Source of the DNA: Clostridia bacterium
GTDB taxonomy: Bacteria > Bacillota > Clostridia > Oscillospirales > CAG-272
DNA length: 64,000 nt
Assembly (NCBI GenBank): GCA_017472695.1
Contig: JAFUOQ010000018.1
Span: 1 to 64,000, forward strand
Direction: 5' to 3'
Positions 14,372 to 24,526 of the stretch are shown in pieces (positions within the stretch are counted from its first letter, which is position 1; every line of letters starts with the position of its first letter). The notes beneath the pieces were generated by a model that saw only the letters and a list, made by a program, of their open reading frames with translations, was not told where the DNA came from and ran no database searches. Both the position numbers and the translations under genes were made by a program.

Positions 14372-15691
14372 TTATTTCTCAATGTAAATTATAGTATTTC
14401 TCTCAACGAAAAGCGTAACCTTGCCGTTTTGGATTTTAGCTTGTGTATATTCACCCAAGGTTCTATCCTTATCAACAATTAAAATCTTAGCTCCGTCAAT
14501 CTCATTTGTGCCAAAATCGATATCAATATATTTCTGCCATTTATTGTCGTCCTCGGCATAATATGTAATCATTGTTGCAAATTTGCCGCCGTTTTTTGCA
14601 CCAACTACATATACATCCTCGTCATCACTTGATGAGAATACTTGATTTTTTAAATCATATAGATTAGCAAAAAGATAGAATGCATAATATCCCTTCAAGG
14701 GACGATATGTGTAGCAGTCGAAAAGCCCATTGAATGCACCCATTCTTGCATCGTAGTACATAAGCATATCAATAGATGGATTGCTTTGGCAAAGAAGCAT
14801 ACAAGCCGAAAAGAAGGCGGCACCCTTCATACTGATAATTTGCTCAATCGAGTAAACAAACTCATCAACCCAACCACGTACATAGTTCCACTCGTTAAGA
14901 ATTGCTTCAGCCTTGCCGTAGCCGTGCTTTTCCATAACACCACGAACTCTTGTGCATTTTTTTGACATATCATAAGGCTCTGTCCAATACCAGTGGTAAG
15001 AAACGAAGTCCATAGGAACGTTGTTTTTGTGCATGTAAGCCAAGAATCTGTCAAGCCATTCATCATTACCACAGGAAGCAGGGCCACCAATTTTAAGATG
15101 AGGAAAACGGTTTTTTAGATGCAAAGCAGCAACCTTGTAAAACTCAAAGAATTCAGCCTCAGTTCCGCTCCAGCATCTTTTGTTTTTTGAGTCGTCTGCG
15201 TCAAGGTCTGCCTCGTTCCAAATTTCCCAATAGTCAATCTTATAGTTGAAGCCGTCAGCCCAACCCTCTGTGTAGTGCATAATAATATGCTCACAGATTT
15301 CTGCCCATTTTTTGAAATCCTTTGGCATAATGGTGTTATACTTTTTTATTTCGTGCTCAATTCTTGTACCAAGACGGTAAAAGGTTTCTGTGCCAACCGC
15401 AAAGGTTTCCTTAATGTATTTATCGGTACAAGCAAAATCATAGCTTGCAGGGTCATTAACGTCGGCATCAAAATTTGTAAAAATAAAGTTTACATCAACT
15501 GTATGGTTTCCACCATAACGAGAATCAAATGACGCATCATGATTTCTTGCGTATGGTATTCTTAAGGCTTTATAATCATGCTCATTGCCACGCTTTTGAT
15601 CCTTACCGGCAGTGCAAGGACCATTGTTTACAGCATGCATAATTTTCATTTTGCCAACAAATTTGTTTAGATCGAATTTAACTGTGCTCAT
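14372..15691 (-). CDS. GH39-like glycoside hydrolase
   Basis: The 439-residue protein looks like a clan GH-A TIM-barrel hydrolase of the GH39 type (beta-xylosidase/iduronidase-like). The acid/base candidate is E160 in the YWEIWNEAD motif and the nucleophile candidate is E267 in ILNEWNY. A short beta-sandwich follows the barrel (about 350-439). No signal peptide is present, so it would work inside the cell. It is the first gene of a probable three-gene operon with the six-hairpin-like protein and a HAD phosphatase. The exact glycan is unknown. Confidence 0.78.
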   Translation of the reverse strand: MSTVKFDLNKFVGKMKIMHAVNNGPCTAGKDQKRGNEHDYKALRIPYARNHDASFDSRYGGNHTVDVNFIFTNFDADVNDPASYDFACTDKYIKETFAVGTETFYRLGTRIEHEIKKYNTIMPKDFKKWAEICEHIIMHYTEGWADGFNYKIDYWEIWNEADLDADDSKNKRCWSGTEAEFFEFYKVAALHLKNRFPHLKIGGPASCGNDEWLDRFLAYMHKNNVPMDFVSYHWYWTEPYDMSKKCTRVRGVMEKHGYGKAEAILNEWNYVRGWVDEFVYSIEQIISMKGAAFFSACMLLCQSNPSIDMLMYYDARMGAFNGLFDCYTYRPLKGYYAFYLFANLYDLKNQVFSSSDDEDVYVVGAKNGGKFATMITYYAEDDNKWQKYIDIDFGTNEIDGAKILIVDKDRTLGEYTQAKIQNGKVTLFVERNTIIYIEK

Positions 15692-15854
15692 GATAAAAGC
15701 TCCTTAAAAAAAGTAACTATCATTATTATAAATTATCAATAAAATAAAGTCAACTATATATTGATTTAATTTTAGTGTTTTGATACAAAATATATTTTTC
15801 TTATAATGAATATATTAACATATGAACATACAATAATGCAATAGAGCGAGAAAA

Positions 15855-15881
15855 CCGCACCATATTCGGTGCGCTTTCTTA
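15855..15881 (-). terminator. Terminator of the ABC-F gene
   Basis: CGCACC and GGTGCG pair around ATATTC immediately downstream of the ABC-F stop. On the minus strand TTTTCTCGC follows. Confidence 0.55.
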
Positions 15882-17783
15882 TTTCAATTTGTTTTCTATC
15901 TCATCGATTTCCTCTAAGATTGAGAATTGCTCGACCTCAAGTGCTTCGATTTCCTCATTAAGAGCACATAAGCGGATATAGTCGCTGACTACATCATCGC
16001 TTTCAAGCTCGTTTTTCTTTATGGAAATTTCCTCATCTAAGGTTAACATCTTTTCATTTAACTTTAAAAGTCGCCTTTCCATTTTTGATTTTTCCTTTGA
16101 TGCTAAAAACGATTCCTTGCCCTTTTTGATGGGCTCTATCTTTGCCTCTTGAGTTACTGCTTGAATAAGCGGTAAGCTTCCTTCGCTTTTCTTTAAAAGA
16201 TATTCGTCATAAGTGTAGTCATAAAATGTAGCTGTGTTGCCTCCAAAAACTAAAAGTGCATCCGCAAGCTTTTTAACAAAATATCTATCGTGAGAAACGA
16301 ACAAAATAGTTCCATCGAATTCAGATAACATATTTTCAAGAGCTTCCTTGCCAATCATATCCATATGGTTTGTTGGCTCGTCAAGAATTAAGAAGTTAGG
16401 CTTTTTCTGTAAAATCTTACAAAGGGCTAATCGCACCTTTTCACCACCCGAGAGCATATCGACTGTTTTAAAGACATCATCCCTTGTAAACATAAATGCT
16501 CCCAGCGCACCTCTTGCTTCTGTCTCGGAAAGAGTAGGGAATAAATCCCAAAAGTCATCAAGCACTGTTTTTGTACTTGCATATTGAACCATTTGCTGGT
16601 CAAAATATCCAACATCGACCTGCCAACCGAATGAAAAATCTCCGCTTAATTTTGGAATAACTCCCATTAAGGTCTTTAAAAATGTACTTTTGCCAAGACC
16701 ATTGCCACCAATTATACCAATTCGTTGCTTTTTAGTTTGGTTCATATTAACCTTGCAAAGAGTAGAGACATATCCAATTTCAAGATCTTTTACACCCAAA
16801 ACATCTTTACCACTTTCGCGGTTGGGCGTAAAGGATGCCTTGAACGATTTGGTGTCAAATTTTTTAGGCTCAGAAATTTTCACCATGTGTTCAATTTGCT
16901 TTAGCTTTGAATCGGTCATTGAAACCTTAGTAGGTGTGCCTCTGAATTTTTCAATGAGTGCTTGTAAACGCTTAATTTCTGCTTGCTGCATATTATAAGC
17001 TTTTAAATTCTGCTCGTAGTTAGCTTCTTTTGTTTTAACAAATTTAGAATAATTTCCTGTATATCTCGTGGTTTCACCATATTCAATTTCATAAACGACA
17101 TTGGCGACCTTATCAATGAACATTCTATCGTGTGAAACTATAACTACGGCTTTTTTATAGCTAGCAAGATACCCCTCTAGCCATTCAACAGTGGTAATAT
17201 CAAGATGGTTGGTAGGCTCGTCAAGCAATAAAACATCTGGCTTGGAGAGGAGAAGTCTAATAAATCCCAGCTTTGTGAGTTGTCCACCGGAAAACTCTGA
17301 TAGCTTTCTTTGCTTGTCCGAAAGAGAAAATCCAAAGCCCGAAAGGAGCATATTATATTCCTTTTCGTAGTAATATCCGCCCTCATCTTCAAATTTTTCT
17401 TGGAGCTTTGTATATTCCTCTAAAAGCTCAATGTTTTCTCCCTTTTCAATTTCAGAAAGCAAGTAATCAAGTCTAGCCCTCATATTAAGAATAGGTAAAA
17501 ATAACTTTTTTATTTCCTCGTCAACTGTTAGATTTAAATCATTGAACGGGTTTTGTTTTAAATAACCAATTACAAGCTTATTACTTTTAGCAATAAAGGA
17601 GTCCTCACCCTCAATTTTTGTAAGATCAACCTCGCCACTAATTAGCTTTAATAGCGTTGTTTTTCCACAACCATTCCTACCAACGATTGCGATTTTTTCG
17701 TTGTCGCGTATCTCAAAATTTATTCGGCGCAAAATCAAATTGGCACCAAGCTCAACAGAGCCATTTTTAATTTGATAAATCAT
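15879..17783 (-). CDS. ABC-F family ATPase (ribosome-associated)
   Basis: The 634-residue protein has two ABC domains in one chain without membrane segments. Domain 1 (about 1-250) has Walker A GRNGCGKTT, signature FSGGQ and LLDEPTNHLD. A charged linker (about 250-310) follows. Domain 2 (about 320-530) has GGNGLGKST, LSGGEK and LDEPTNHMD, and a C-terminal coiled coil (about 555-634) follows. ABC-F proteins bind the ribosomal E-site and either relieve stalled translation or give antibiotic protection. The layout resembles housekeeping types such as YdiF more than short resistance forms, but this cannot be settled here. Confidence 0.9.
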   Translation of the reverse strand: MIYQIKNGSVELGANLILRRINFEIRDNEKIAIVGRNGCGKTTLLKLISGEVDLTKIEGEDSFIAKSNKLVIGYLKQNPFNDLNLTVDEEIKKLFLPILNMRARLDYLLSEIEKGENIELLEEYTKLQEKFEDEGGYYYEKEYNMLLSGFGFSLSDKQRKLSEFSGGQLTKLGFIRLLLSKPDVLLLDEPTNHLDITTVEWLEGYLASYKKAVVIVSHDRMFIDKVANVVYEIEYGETTRYTGNYSKFVKTKEANYEQNLKAYNMQQAEIKRLQALIEKFRGTPTKVSMTDSKLKQIEHMVKISEPKKFDTKSFKASFTPNRESGKDVLGVKDLEIGYVSTLCKVNMNQTKKQRIGIIGGNGLGKSTFLKTLMGVIPKLSGDFSFGWQVDVGYFDQQMVQYASTKTVLDDFWDLFPTLSETEARGALGAFMFTRDDVFKTVDMLSGGEKVRLALCKILQKKPNFLILDEPTNHMDMIGKEALENMLSEFDGTILFVSHDRYFVKKLADALLVFGGNTATFYDYTYDEYLLKKSEGSLPLIQAVTQEAKIEPIKKGKESFLASKEKSKMERRLLKLNEKMLTLDEEISIKKNELESDDVVSDYIRLCALNEEIEALEVEQFSILEEIDEIENKLK

Positions 17784-17925
17784 ATACTCACCAGCCTAAC
17801 AAAAACATTGTATCATAATATGGATGGAAAATACAAGTAAAAAATGACTTTTTAGATACTCCCCTCACTATTTTTACTTTTAAGGCTTGATAAAGGCAAA
17901 AATCTGCAATTGTTTTGTTATGCAC

Positions 17926-17954
17926 TTGCAAAAAAGAATCTAAAGTGCTATAAT
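17926..17954 (+). promoter_or_regulatory. Sigma-A promoter of the TPR gene
   Basis: TTGCAA (17926-17931), 17-base spacer, TATAAT (17949-17954). Confidence 0.75.
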
Positions 17955-17990
17955 ATGATATGAAATTGAAATAACTATTTAGGAGACAAA

Positions 17991-18755
17991 ATGAAAAAGA
18001 AGCTTTTGTTGACTTTAAAAATTTTGCTCGTTGCTTTAACAGTAGGCTCGGTTGCCTATTATGTATTAAGCATCGCATTTTTAGGCTTCTCTCCATGGGA
18101 CTTTATCACTTTAGTGATATGCGCTCCATTAATTACCATAATAGTTTTTGTAAAGCTCGGAATTGATTCTTGCAGAAATGCGTTAAACGAGGTTGAACAA
18201 AAGTTTATAAAGGATATCGGTAGTGCCTTTTCAGGAGAGGATAAAAAGAAAAAGCAATTGCTTTACGCTATTTACTATTTTAGCAAAAAGCATAACAAAA
18301 AATCGCTTAAAAAATTATCAAAGCTGAAATCTAAATGTGAAAAAACAAAAGAGCATGCAGTTGTGGAGCTGTTTCGCGCGCTAAACTATACTGCTATGCA
18401 TCAAAGCAAAAAGGCAATTGAGATATACGAAAACGCTGCTAAAAACGGATACATAAACTCAAATATGTATAATAATTTAGGGCATTTGTATGCAAAAGAG
18501 TCTAACTATGATTTAGCCCATAAGAACTACGATTTAGCAATATTTTACGAGCCTGCAAATGTGCCTGCATATCACAATAAAGCACAGCTTTGCTTTAAGC
18601 AATATGATTATAAAAAGGCAAGTTTATATTCTAGAAAAGCACTTGATATTGATCCTAATTTTAGACCAAGTGCAACGCTTCTTGCTATAATTGATTCAAT
18701 TCAAGAAAATGGAGAAAAGTCAGACACTCCTAACGGAATAGCAGAAATAAAATAA
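17991..18755 (+). CDS. Membrane-anchored TPR-repeat protein
   Basis: The 254-residue protein begins with two hydrophobic helices (about 4-27 and 32-55) and then a basic, helical cytoplasmic part with tetratricopeptide repeats: clear TPR-like helices with the pattern YNNLGHLYAKESNYDLA and AYHNKAQLCFKQYDYKKA between about 155 and 225. TPR proteins serve as docking surfaces for protein complexes. It is a single-gene unit with its own promoter and a long hairpin terminator. Its partner is unknown. Confidence 0.75.
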   Translation: MKKKLLLTLKILLVALTVGSVAYYVLSIAFLGFSPWDFITLVICAPLITIIVFVKLGIDSCRNALNEVEQKFIKDIGSAFSGEDKKKKQLLYAIYYFSKKHNKKSLKKLSKLKSKCEKTKEHAVVELFRALNYTAMHQSKKAIEIYENAAKNGYINSNMYNNLGHLYAKESNYDLAHKNYDLAIFYEPANVPAYHNKAQLCFKQYDYKKASLYSRKALDIDPNFRPSATLLAIIDSIQENGEKSDTPNGIAEIK

Positions 18756-18756
18756 G

Positions 18757-18812
18757 AATCGCGTAGCCTCATTTAAAGTGAACTAAATGGGGTTCATTGC
18801 GGTTCTTTTTTT
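18757..18812. terminator. Long hairpin terminator
   Basis: GAATCGC/GCGGTTC outer arms with inner pairing of CCTCATTTA to TAAATGGGG, then TTTTTTT. It ends the TPR gene and faces the convergent HAD gene. Confidence 0.7.
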
Positions 18813-18819
18813 GATATAT

Positions 18820-19473
18820 TTAGTCTAAAAAGCTTGTGTTATATTTATCCTTTTCGTACAAGAAATAAGTACAAAGGGGAACGATTTCGCTTGTTGGAAC
18901 AACAGTATTCTTGTCTTCTATTCCGATAACCTTAAAGTCATTATCGTGCGCGGTTTTTATCGCATACCAAGCATCCTCAAAAATGTAGGTTTCGTCTTTT
19001 TTTGTTCCTAAATGCTCAAGCGCAACCTCGTAGATTAAAGGACTGCTTTTGTCAGCTCCAACTATTGTGGTTGTAAATACCTCGCTAAAATAGTCAAGAA
19101 CACCGAGTCTTTTTAAAACGCCCTTTGCTTCGTTTTGCTCGGTTGCGGTTGCAATGCACATTTTAACGCCGTTTTGCTTAAATCTTTCGAGCATTTCAAG
19201 GGCACCAGGCTTTAATTTTACAACAGTGTTATATTTTTCTGCAACAATATCGTGTAGTGCTCTTAAAACCTCTTCATATGTTTTGTTTAGACCATATTTT
19301 TCGTTGCAATATTCAGTAAATCTAGGTATTCCAACGTATAAAACGTAATTTTCTTTTTCATTATCAAACTTAATACCTTGACGCTCAAGATAATCAATAC
19401 CAACTGTATTCCAGTAAGCCATAGAGTCAAGCAAGGTTCCATCCATGTCAAAAATAGCACCCTTAATCTTCAT
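18820..19473 (-). CDS. HAD superfamily hydrolase, beta-phosphoglucomutase-like
   Basis: The 217-residue protein carries motif I FDMDGTLLDS (nucleophile D9, D11), a helical cap, motif II with CIATATE, motif III lysine in GADKSSP, and motif IV FEDAWYAI. The DSMAYW segment after motif I is typical of the phosphoglucomutase/phosphatase branch. It would dephosphorylate or isomerise a sugar phosphate. The gene is monocistronic and has an AGGTGA ribosome-binding site. Confidence 0.85.
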   Translation of the reverse strand: MKIKGAIFDMDGTLLDSMAYWNTVGIDYLERQGIKFDNEKENYVLYVGIPRFTEYCNEKYGLNKTYEEVLRALHDIVAEKYNTVVKLKPGALEMLERFKQNGVKMCIATATEQNEAKGVLKRLGVLDYFSEVFTTTIVGADKSSPLIYEVALEHLGTKKDETYIFEDAWYAIKTAHDNDFKVIGIEDKNTVVPTSEIVPLCTYFLYEKDKYNTSFLD

Positions 19474-19529
19474 ATAATCACCTCAAGGGTTATTTTACAC
19501 CACTAAAAACAAAAAGTCAATAAAAATAC

Positions 19530-19558
19530 TTGCACAAATCTATAATATATGTTAAAAT
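19530..19558 (+). promoter_or_regulatory. Sigma-A promoter of lepA
   Basis: TTGCAC (19530-19535), 17-base spacer, TAAAAT (19553-19558). Its place inside the longest possible frame supports the shorter lepA start at 19590. Confidence 0.7.
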
Positions 19559-19589
19559 ATCCTTGAATTTTTCCGAAGGGATACAAAAA

Positions 19590-21401
19590 ATGAATCAGAA
19601 AAATATTAGAAACTTTTCTATAATAGCTCATATAGATCATGGCAAAAGCACACTCGCTGACAGAATCTTGGAGTACTCAAATGCAGTTACTAAGAGAGAG
19701 ATGGAGGAGCAGCTTCTTGACAATATGGATCTTGAAAAGGAGCGCGGTATTACTATCAAGGCTCGTGCAGTAAGAATTAATTACAAGCACAAGGATGGAC
19801 AGGATTATGTTTTAAACCTCATTGACACCCCTGGCCACGTTGACTTTAACTATGAGGTTTCTCGTTCCCTAAATGCTTGCGAGGGCGCACTTTTGGTTGT
19901 CGACTCAACACAGGGCATAGAGGCACAAACTCTTGCTAATGCATATCTTGCCGTTGATTGCGATCTTGAAATAGTTCCTGTCATTAATAAGATTGACTTG
20001 CCATCTGCTGATGTTGAAAGAGTTAGAAATGAGATAGAGGATGTAATTGGTATAGTTGCCGAGGACTGTCCTGCGGTTTCTGCTAAGGTGGGACTTAATA
20101 TAGACCAAGTGCTAGATGCAATAGTTGAAAAAATTCCTGCTCCAAAGGGAGACCCTGATGCACCACTAAAATGCTTGATTTTTGACTCCCACTATAACTC
20201 ATATTTAGGCGTTGTTGTTTATGTTAGAGTAATCGATGGTACACTAAAGGCTGGTGAAACCATAAGACTAATGAGCACAGATGCAAAATATGATGTTGTC
20301 GAGGTTGGATACTTGAACGCCTTTGGTCTTGAAAAAGCTGACCAAATAAGTGCTGGAGAGGTTGGATATATTACTGCGAGCATTAAAACTGTATCGGAAA
20401 CTAGAGTAGGTGATACTGTTACTCATGACCAAAATCCGGCAGACGAGCCTCTTGAGGGCTTTAAAGAGGCGCTTCCGATGGTGTTCTCCGGTATTTATCC
20501 AGCTGATGGTGCAAGATATAATGACTTGCGTGATGCACTTGAAAAGCTACAGTTGAATGACGCAGCTCTATCGTTTGAGCCTGAAACCTCAATAGCTTTA
20601 GGCTTTGGCTTTAGATGTGGCTTTTTGGGTCTGCTTCATATGGAAATCATTCAGGAAAGACTTGAAAGAGAGTTCAATCTTGACTTGATTACAACCGCAC
20701 CAAGCGTTATTTATAAGATAGAAAAGACAAATGGCGAAACCATTATGGTTGATAACCCATCTAACTATCCCGCATCTGATACTATTAAAACCGCATATGA
20801 GCCTGTTGTTAAGACAAGCATTATAACCCCAACCGAATTTGTTGGTGGAATCATGGATTTGTGTCAGGATAGACGAGGAACCTTTAAGGATATGAAATAT
20901 CTTGATTCCTCTCGCGTAGAGCTACACTATGTTATGCCACTCAACGAGATAGTTTACGACTTTTTCGATGCGCTAAAGAGTAGAAGTAAGGGATATGCAT
21001 CGCTTGACTATGAATTAGCCGGCTATGAGGCGAGCAACCTTGTAAAGCTTGATTTTCTTTTGAATGGAGAAATTGTTGACGCGCTAACCTTTATAGTTCA
21101 TACAGAAAAGGCATATACACGTGCAAGAAAGATAGCAGAGAAGCTAAAGGATAACATTTCCCGTCAGCTCTTTGAAATTCCAATTCAAGCAGCGATTGGC
21201 TCAAAGGTTATCGCTCGTGAAACTGTTAAAGCACTTCGTAAGGACGTATTGGCAAAATGCTACGGCGGTGATATAACTAGAAAGAAAAAGCTTCTTGAAA
21301 AGCAAAAAGAAGGTAAAAAGAAAATGCGTCGCCTAGGCTCTGTTGAGGTAACACCAGAGGCGTTTATGGCGGTACTAAAGCTTGACGATAGCGAAAAATA
21401 A
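19590..21401 (+). CDS. lepA: Elongation factor 4 (LepA)
   Basis: The 603-residue GTPase matches LepA/EF4 in length and order. The G-domain opens with AHIDHGKST (P-loop) and then DTPGHVDF and NKIDLP. Domain II follows, then the EF-G-like domains, and the LepA-specific C-terminal domain includes [16 protein letters not shown] and [18 protein letters not shown]. LepA acts on ribosomes during initiation and back-translocation under stress. The start at 19590 gives the usual family length. hemW follows after a hairpin, the common Firmicutes order. Confidence 0.96.
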   Translation: MNQKNIRNFSIIAHIDHGKSTLADRILEYSNAVTKREMEEQLLDNMDLEKERGITIKARAVRINYKHKDGQDYVLNLIDTPGHVDFNYEVSRSLNACEGALLVVDSTQGIEAQTLANAYLAVDCDLEIVPVINKIDLPSADVERVRNEIEDVIGIVAEDCPAVSAKVGLNIDQVLDAIVEKIPAPKGDPDAPLKCLIFDSHYNSYLGVVVYVRVIDGTLKAGETIRLMSTDAKYDVVEVGYLNAFGLEKADQISAGEVGYITASIKTVSETRVGDTVTHDQNPADEPLEGFKEALPMVFSGIYPADGARYNDLRDALEKLQLNDAALSFEPETSIALGFGFRCGFLGLLHMEIIQERLEREFNLDLITTAPSVIYKIEKTNGETIMVDNPSNYPASDTIKTAYEPVVKTSIITPTEFVGGIMDLCQDRRGTFKDMKYLDSSRVELHYVMPLNEIVYDFFDALKSRSKGYASLDYELAGYEASNLVKLDFLLNGEIVDALTFIVHTEKAYTRARKIAEKLKDNISRQLFEIPIQAAIGSKVIARETVKALRKDVLAKCYGGDITRKKKLLEKQKEGKKKMRRLGSVEVTPEAFMAVLKLDDSEK

Positions 21402-21406
21402 CAAAC

Positions 21407-21434
21407 GCAGGGCTCGTAACCGAGCCCCTATTTT
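21407..21434 (+). terminator. Hairpin between lepA and hemW
   Basis: GGGCTCG and CGAGCCC pair around GTAAC-type loop bases; a short T-rich stretch follows. It may partly terminate lepA transcripts. Confidence 0.55.
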
Positions 21435-21449
21435 GTAGAAGGGAAGAAA

Positions 21450-22595
21450 ATGAAAAAATTAGGACTTTATATTCACATTCCATTTTGTAAAAAGAAGTGC
21501 AATTATTGTGATTTCTATTCTTGCACATCTATAAAGGGACTACGTGAGTATATTTCAGCTATTTGCACTCAAATAGAGAGGGAAGCACCTTTATATAGGG
21601 AATATTTATTTGATACAATTTTTATTGGCGGAGGCACCCCCTCACTTTTAGAAAGCAATGATTTTTCTCTTCTTGTAGCTACCATTAAAAGCAACCTAAA
21701 TCTCACACAGGGTGCGGAATTTTCAATTGAAGCAAACCCAGGCACTATAACCAAAGAAAAGCTAACTTGTTATAAGGAAAACGGTGTAAACAGATTAAGT
21801 ATAGGTCTGCAAAGCACAAATAATGAAGAACTAAAGCTACTCGGCAGAATACACAGCTATGATACATTTTTAAAGAACTATCAGCTTGCAAGAGATTGTG
21901 GCTTTAATAATATCAATATTGATGTTATGTACTCGCTTCCTAATCAAAAAACAAACGATTTTCTAGAAACACTTAAAAGGGTAATTGCATTAAATCCCGA
22001 ACATATTTCCTCGTATTGCTTAAAAATAGAAGAGAATACCCCGTTTGGCAAAATGGAGTATTTACCATTGCCAGATGAGGATGAAGAATATAATATGTAT
22101 ATTTCTATGTGTGAGCTTTTAACTAAAAATAGCTACGACCAATATGAAATAAGCAACTTTTCAAAAAAAGGCTACAATTGTCGCCACAATTTAAAATATT
22201 GGTTAAGCGAGGATTATATAGGAATAGGTCCATCAGCTCATTCATATTTCGACGGCAAAAGATATTCATATATTGAAAGCACGGAGCAATATATAAAACA
22301 AATAAAAGAAAATCAGATACCAAATAAAATATATGAGCAAACAGAAGAAAACACACACTCCTCCCCACAAATGTCAAAAATGGACGAATATGTAATGCTC
22401 AAAATGCGTCTTTCAAGTGGTGTAAATAGAGAAGAGTTTGAGTCTAAATTTGGAGAGGCTCTTGAGGTGGCTTATCCAAAAATAACCAGCTTTATACAGT
22501 CAGAGTATATCGTTTATGAAAATGGAGCATATAGCTTTACTCCAAAGGGATTTTTTGTTAGCAATTATATACTAACTGAAATACTTAAATTTTGA
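21450..22595 (+). CDS. hemW: Radical SAM heme chaperone HemW (HemN-like)
   Basis: The 381-residue protein begins with HIPFCKKKCNYCDF: three cysteines (13, 17, 20) in the CxxxCxxC radical SAM pattern that ligate the 4Fe-4S cluster. GGGTPS and SIEANPGT, typical of the HemN/HemW family, follow, with a C-terminal HemW domain. HemW-type proteins are now regarded as heme chaperones rather than coproporphyrinogen oxidases. The position after lepA is the conserved one. hrcA, which often comes next in Firmicutes, is absent; an unrelated XRE gene follows. Confidence 0.92.
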   Translation: MKKLGLYIHIPFCKKKCNYCDFYSCTSIKGLREYISAICTQIEREAPLYREYLFDTIFIGGGTPSLLESNDFSLLVATIKSNLNLTQGAEFSIEANPGTITKEKLTCYKENGVNRLSIGLQSTNNEELKLLGRIHSYDTFLKNYQLARDCGFNNINIDVMYSLPNQKTNDFLETLKRVIALNPEHISSYCLKIEENTPFGKMEYLPLPDEDEEYNMYISMCELLTKNSYDQYEISNFSKKGYNCRHNLKYWLSEDYIGIGPSAHSYFDGKRYSYIESTEQYIKQIKENQIPNKIYEQTEENTHSSPQMSKMDEYVMLKMRLSSGVNREEFESKFGEALEVAYPKITSFIQSEYIVYENGAYSFTPKGFFVSNYILTEILKF

Positions 22596-22619
22596 GCTAT
22601 CAGCAAAAATCGACAAATA

Positions 22620-22657
22620 AAAAAAGAAATCGACAACAAGCGATTTTCTTTTTAAAA
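22620..22657 (+). terminator. Terminator after hemW
   Basis: AAATCG and CGATTT pair around ACAACAAG, followed by TCTTTTT. Confidence 0.6.
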
Positions 22658-22704
22658 AGTTTTTAAAAATTTTATTTTAAAATTGTTAAATTAAATTAAA
22701 TTCC

Positions 22705-22733
22705 TTGACTAATCAATAATTTTATGCTACAAT
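22705..22733 (+). promoter_or_regulatory. Sigma-A promoter of the XRE-membrane gene
   Basis: TTGACT (22705-22710), 17-base spacer, TACAAT (22728-22733). Confidence 0.75.
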
Positions 22734-22764
22734 TAACTGACCAAAAAATAAAGGAGGGAAGCGA

Positions 22765-23439
22765 GTGGATATAAAGGACTTTAGAAAAGTTGTTGCGCAA
22801 AACATATACTATTTACGCACAGAAAATCATATGACTCAATATGAGCTTGGTGAAAAGCTTAATTATTCAGATAAGGCGATTTCCAAATGGGAAAGAGGCG
22901 ACGGGCTTCCTGATGCATATATTTTAAGCCAAATGAGTCAGCTCTTTGGTGTTACAGTCGATTATATGCTAACTCCTCATTCAGAGCAAAACCAAAAGGT
23001 TGAAACTCAACCTATAAAAAAGGCAAAGAGATTGGTTAACAATATTGTTACAGCTGGTATATTTACCCTTGCACTTATAATTTTTGTTTTAATCGCTATC
23101 GGTACAGGCTATGGCGGTGAAGAAATATTTTATTGGCAAGTATTTATTTATGCAATTCCTGTTTCTGCTATTACCAGAATTGTGTTTGTATCTGTTTGGG
23201 AGAAGGCGAGAGGCGTTTTCCTTTACTCTTCAATTTTACTATGGTCATTGATTGCAACGATTTATCTCGCAATTGGCAACTATGGACTTTGGATAATGTT
23301 TGTTATCGGTATTCCTCTTCAGCTTATAGTCTTTTTGTGTTTTAGAATTAAAATCATTATAAGATTTAGCAAAAAAAGAAAAAATACAAAAAAGACCGAT
23401 GCAAAAGACCCACACAAGGAAAATACTTTGCAAGAATAA
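22765..23439 (+). CDS. XRE-type regulator with membrane domain
   Basis: The 224-residue protein has an N-terminal helix-turn-helix (about 8-65, with MTQYELGEKL, SDKAISKWERGDGLP and LFGVTVDYML) followed by four hydrophobic helices (about 90-200) and a lysine-rich cytoplasmic tail. This HTH-plus-membrane layout is common in Clostridia, where such proteins are thought to sense envelope or membrane signals; the signal here is unknown. It starts with GTG after AAGGAGGG. It is a single-gene unit with its own promoter and terminator. Confidence 0.85.
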   Translation: MDIKDFRKVVAQNIYYLRTENHMTQYELGEKLNYSDKAISKWERGDGLPDAYILSQMSQLFGVTVDYMLTPHSEQNQKVETQPIKKAKRLVNNIVTAGIFTLALIIFVLIAIGTGYGGEEIFYWQVFIYAIPVSAITRIVFVSVWEKARGVFLYSSILLWSLIATIYLAIGNYGLWIMFVIGIPLQLIVFLCFRIKIIIRFSKKRKNTKKTDAKDPHKENTLQE

Positions 23440-23477
23440 AAAACGCACACTTCCCCAACCAAAAAGATTAAAATTGC

Positions 23478-23508
23478 GCCACTCTACCACGAGTAGAGTG
23501 GCTTTTTT
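23478..23508 (+). terminator. Intrinsic terminator
   Basis: GCCACTCTAC and GTAGAGTGGC pair around CACGA, followed by seven T. Confidence 0.9.
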
Positions 23509-23559
23509 TATCTCTACTTTCGTTTTTTATTTTATAGAGAGAAAAATAGATTTAGTAGG

Positions 23560-23588
23560 TAGACTTTTATATACACTTCTGTTACAAT
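23560..23588 (+). promoter_or_regulatory. Sigma-A promoter of fakB-fakA
   Basis: TAGACT (23560-23565), 17-base spacer, TACAAT (23583-23588); the first start codon is about 50 bases on. Confidence 0.55.
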
Positions 23589-23638
23589 CTTGTCGGTGGG
23601 TAAAAAGACTCGCCTAAAAAGCAAGTAAAGGAAAACAA

Positions 23639-24526
23639 ATGAATAATTATGTAATTGCAACGTGCTCGACATCGGATGTTTCCCCCGAGTACTTGAAAGA
23701 ACGAAAAATAGACTTTTTGAAGTTTACTTATAGTCTTGATGGTGTTGATTATCTAGACGATATGGGCATTAGTATGCCATATAAGCAATTTTATGATGCA
23801 ATGAAAAATGGTAGTGAAACAAAAACAACGCTACCAAGTATAGAAGCAATAAAGGAATTTTTAAGACCATATTTAGATGACGGCAGAGATGTTATTTTAT
23901 TAATGCTTTCGTCAGGACTTTCAGGCTCTATGGCAGCGGCTAAAATCTCTATAGGAGAATTAAAGGAAGAGTACCCGGATCGCAAAATATACGTAGTTGA
24001 TTCCTTGGGCGCATCATCTGGTATGGGACTTTTGGTTAGCGAAATGGCTGACAGACGTGATGACGGAATGTCAATAGATGAGCTTTATCAATGGACAGAG
24101 GAGAATAAGCTAAATGTTCACCATTGGTTTTTCACAACAGACCTTACCTACTTTGTTAAGGGAGGTAGAGTTTCAAAGGTGTCAGGTTGGTTTGGCACAA
24201 TTTTAAAAATTTGTCCACTTTTAAATGTTGATGTAAATGGTAAGCTAGTTCCTCGTGAAAAAATCAGAGGAAAAGCAAATGTAATAAAGCAAATTGTTAA
24301 AAAGATGGAAGAAAATGCTATAAATGGTTATAATTATAATCAAAGATGTTATATCAGCCACTCTGATGTTTATGAGGATGCAAAGGCAGTAAGTGAGCTT
24401 ATAGAAGAAAAATTCCCTAATTTAAAGGGCAAAATAGTAATAAATAGCATTGGTACAACAATAGGCTCACATACAGGACCTGGTACGGTTGCGCTATTCT
24501 TTTTTGGAACAAAGAGAGAAAATTAA
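23639..24526 (+). CDS. DegV family fatty acid-binding protein (FakB-like)
   Basis: The 295-residue protein has the DegV fold: an N-terminal nucleophile-like TCSTSDV segment, SSGLSGS around residue 83 that would bind the fatty-acid carboxylate, a DSLGASSG turn, and the C-terminal IGSHTGPGT motif. DegV/FakB proteins hold a fatty acid for phosphorylation by FakA. The next gene (DAK domain) overlaps its stop by one base, giving a FakB-FakA pair for taking exogenous fatty acids into phospholipid synthesis. Confidence 0.88.
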   Translation: MNNYVIATCSTSDVSPEYLKERKIDFLKFTYSLDGVDYLDDMGISMPYKQFYDAMKNGSETKTTLPSIEAIKEFLRPYLDDGRDVILLMLSSGLSGSMAAAKISIGELKEEYPDRKIYVVDSLGASSGMGLLVSEMADRRDDGMSIDELYQWTEENKLNVHHWFFTTDLTYFVKGGRVSKVSGWFGTILKICPLLNVDVNGKLVPREKIRGKANVIKQIVKKMEENAINGYNYNQRCYISHSDVYEDAKAVSELIEEKFPNLKGKIVINSIGTTIGSHTGPGTVALFFFGTKREN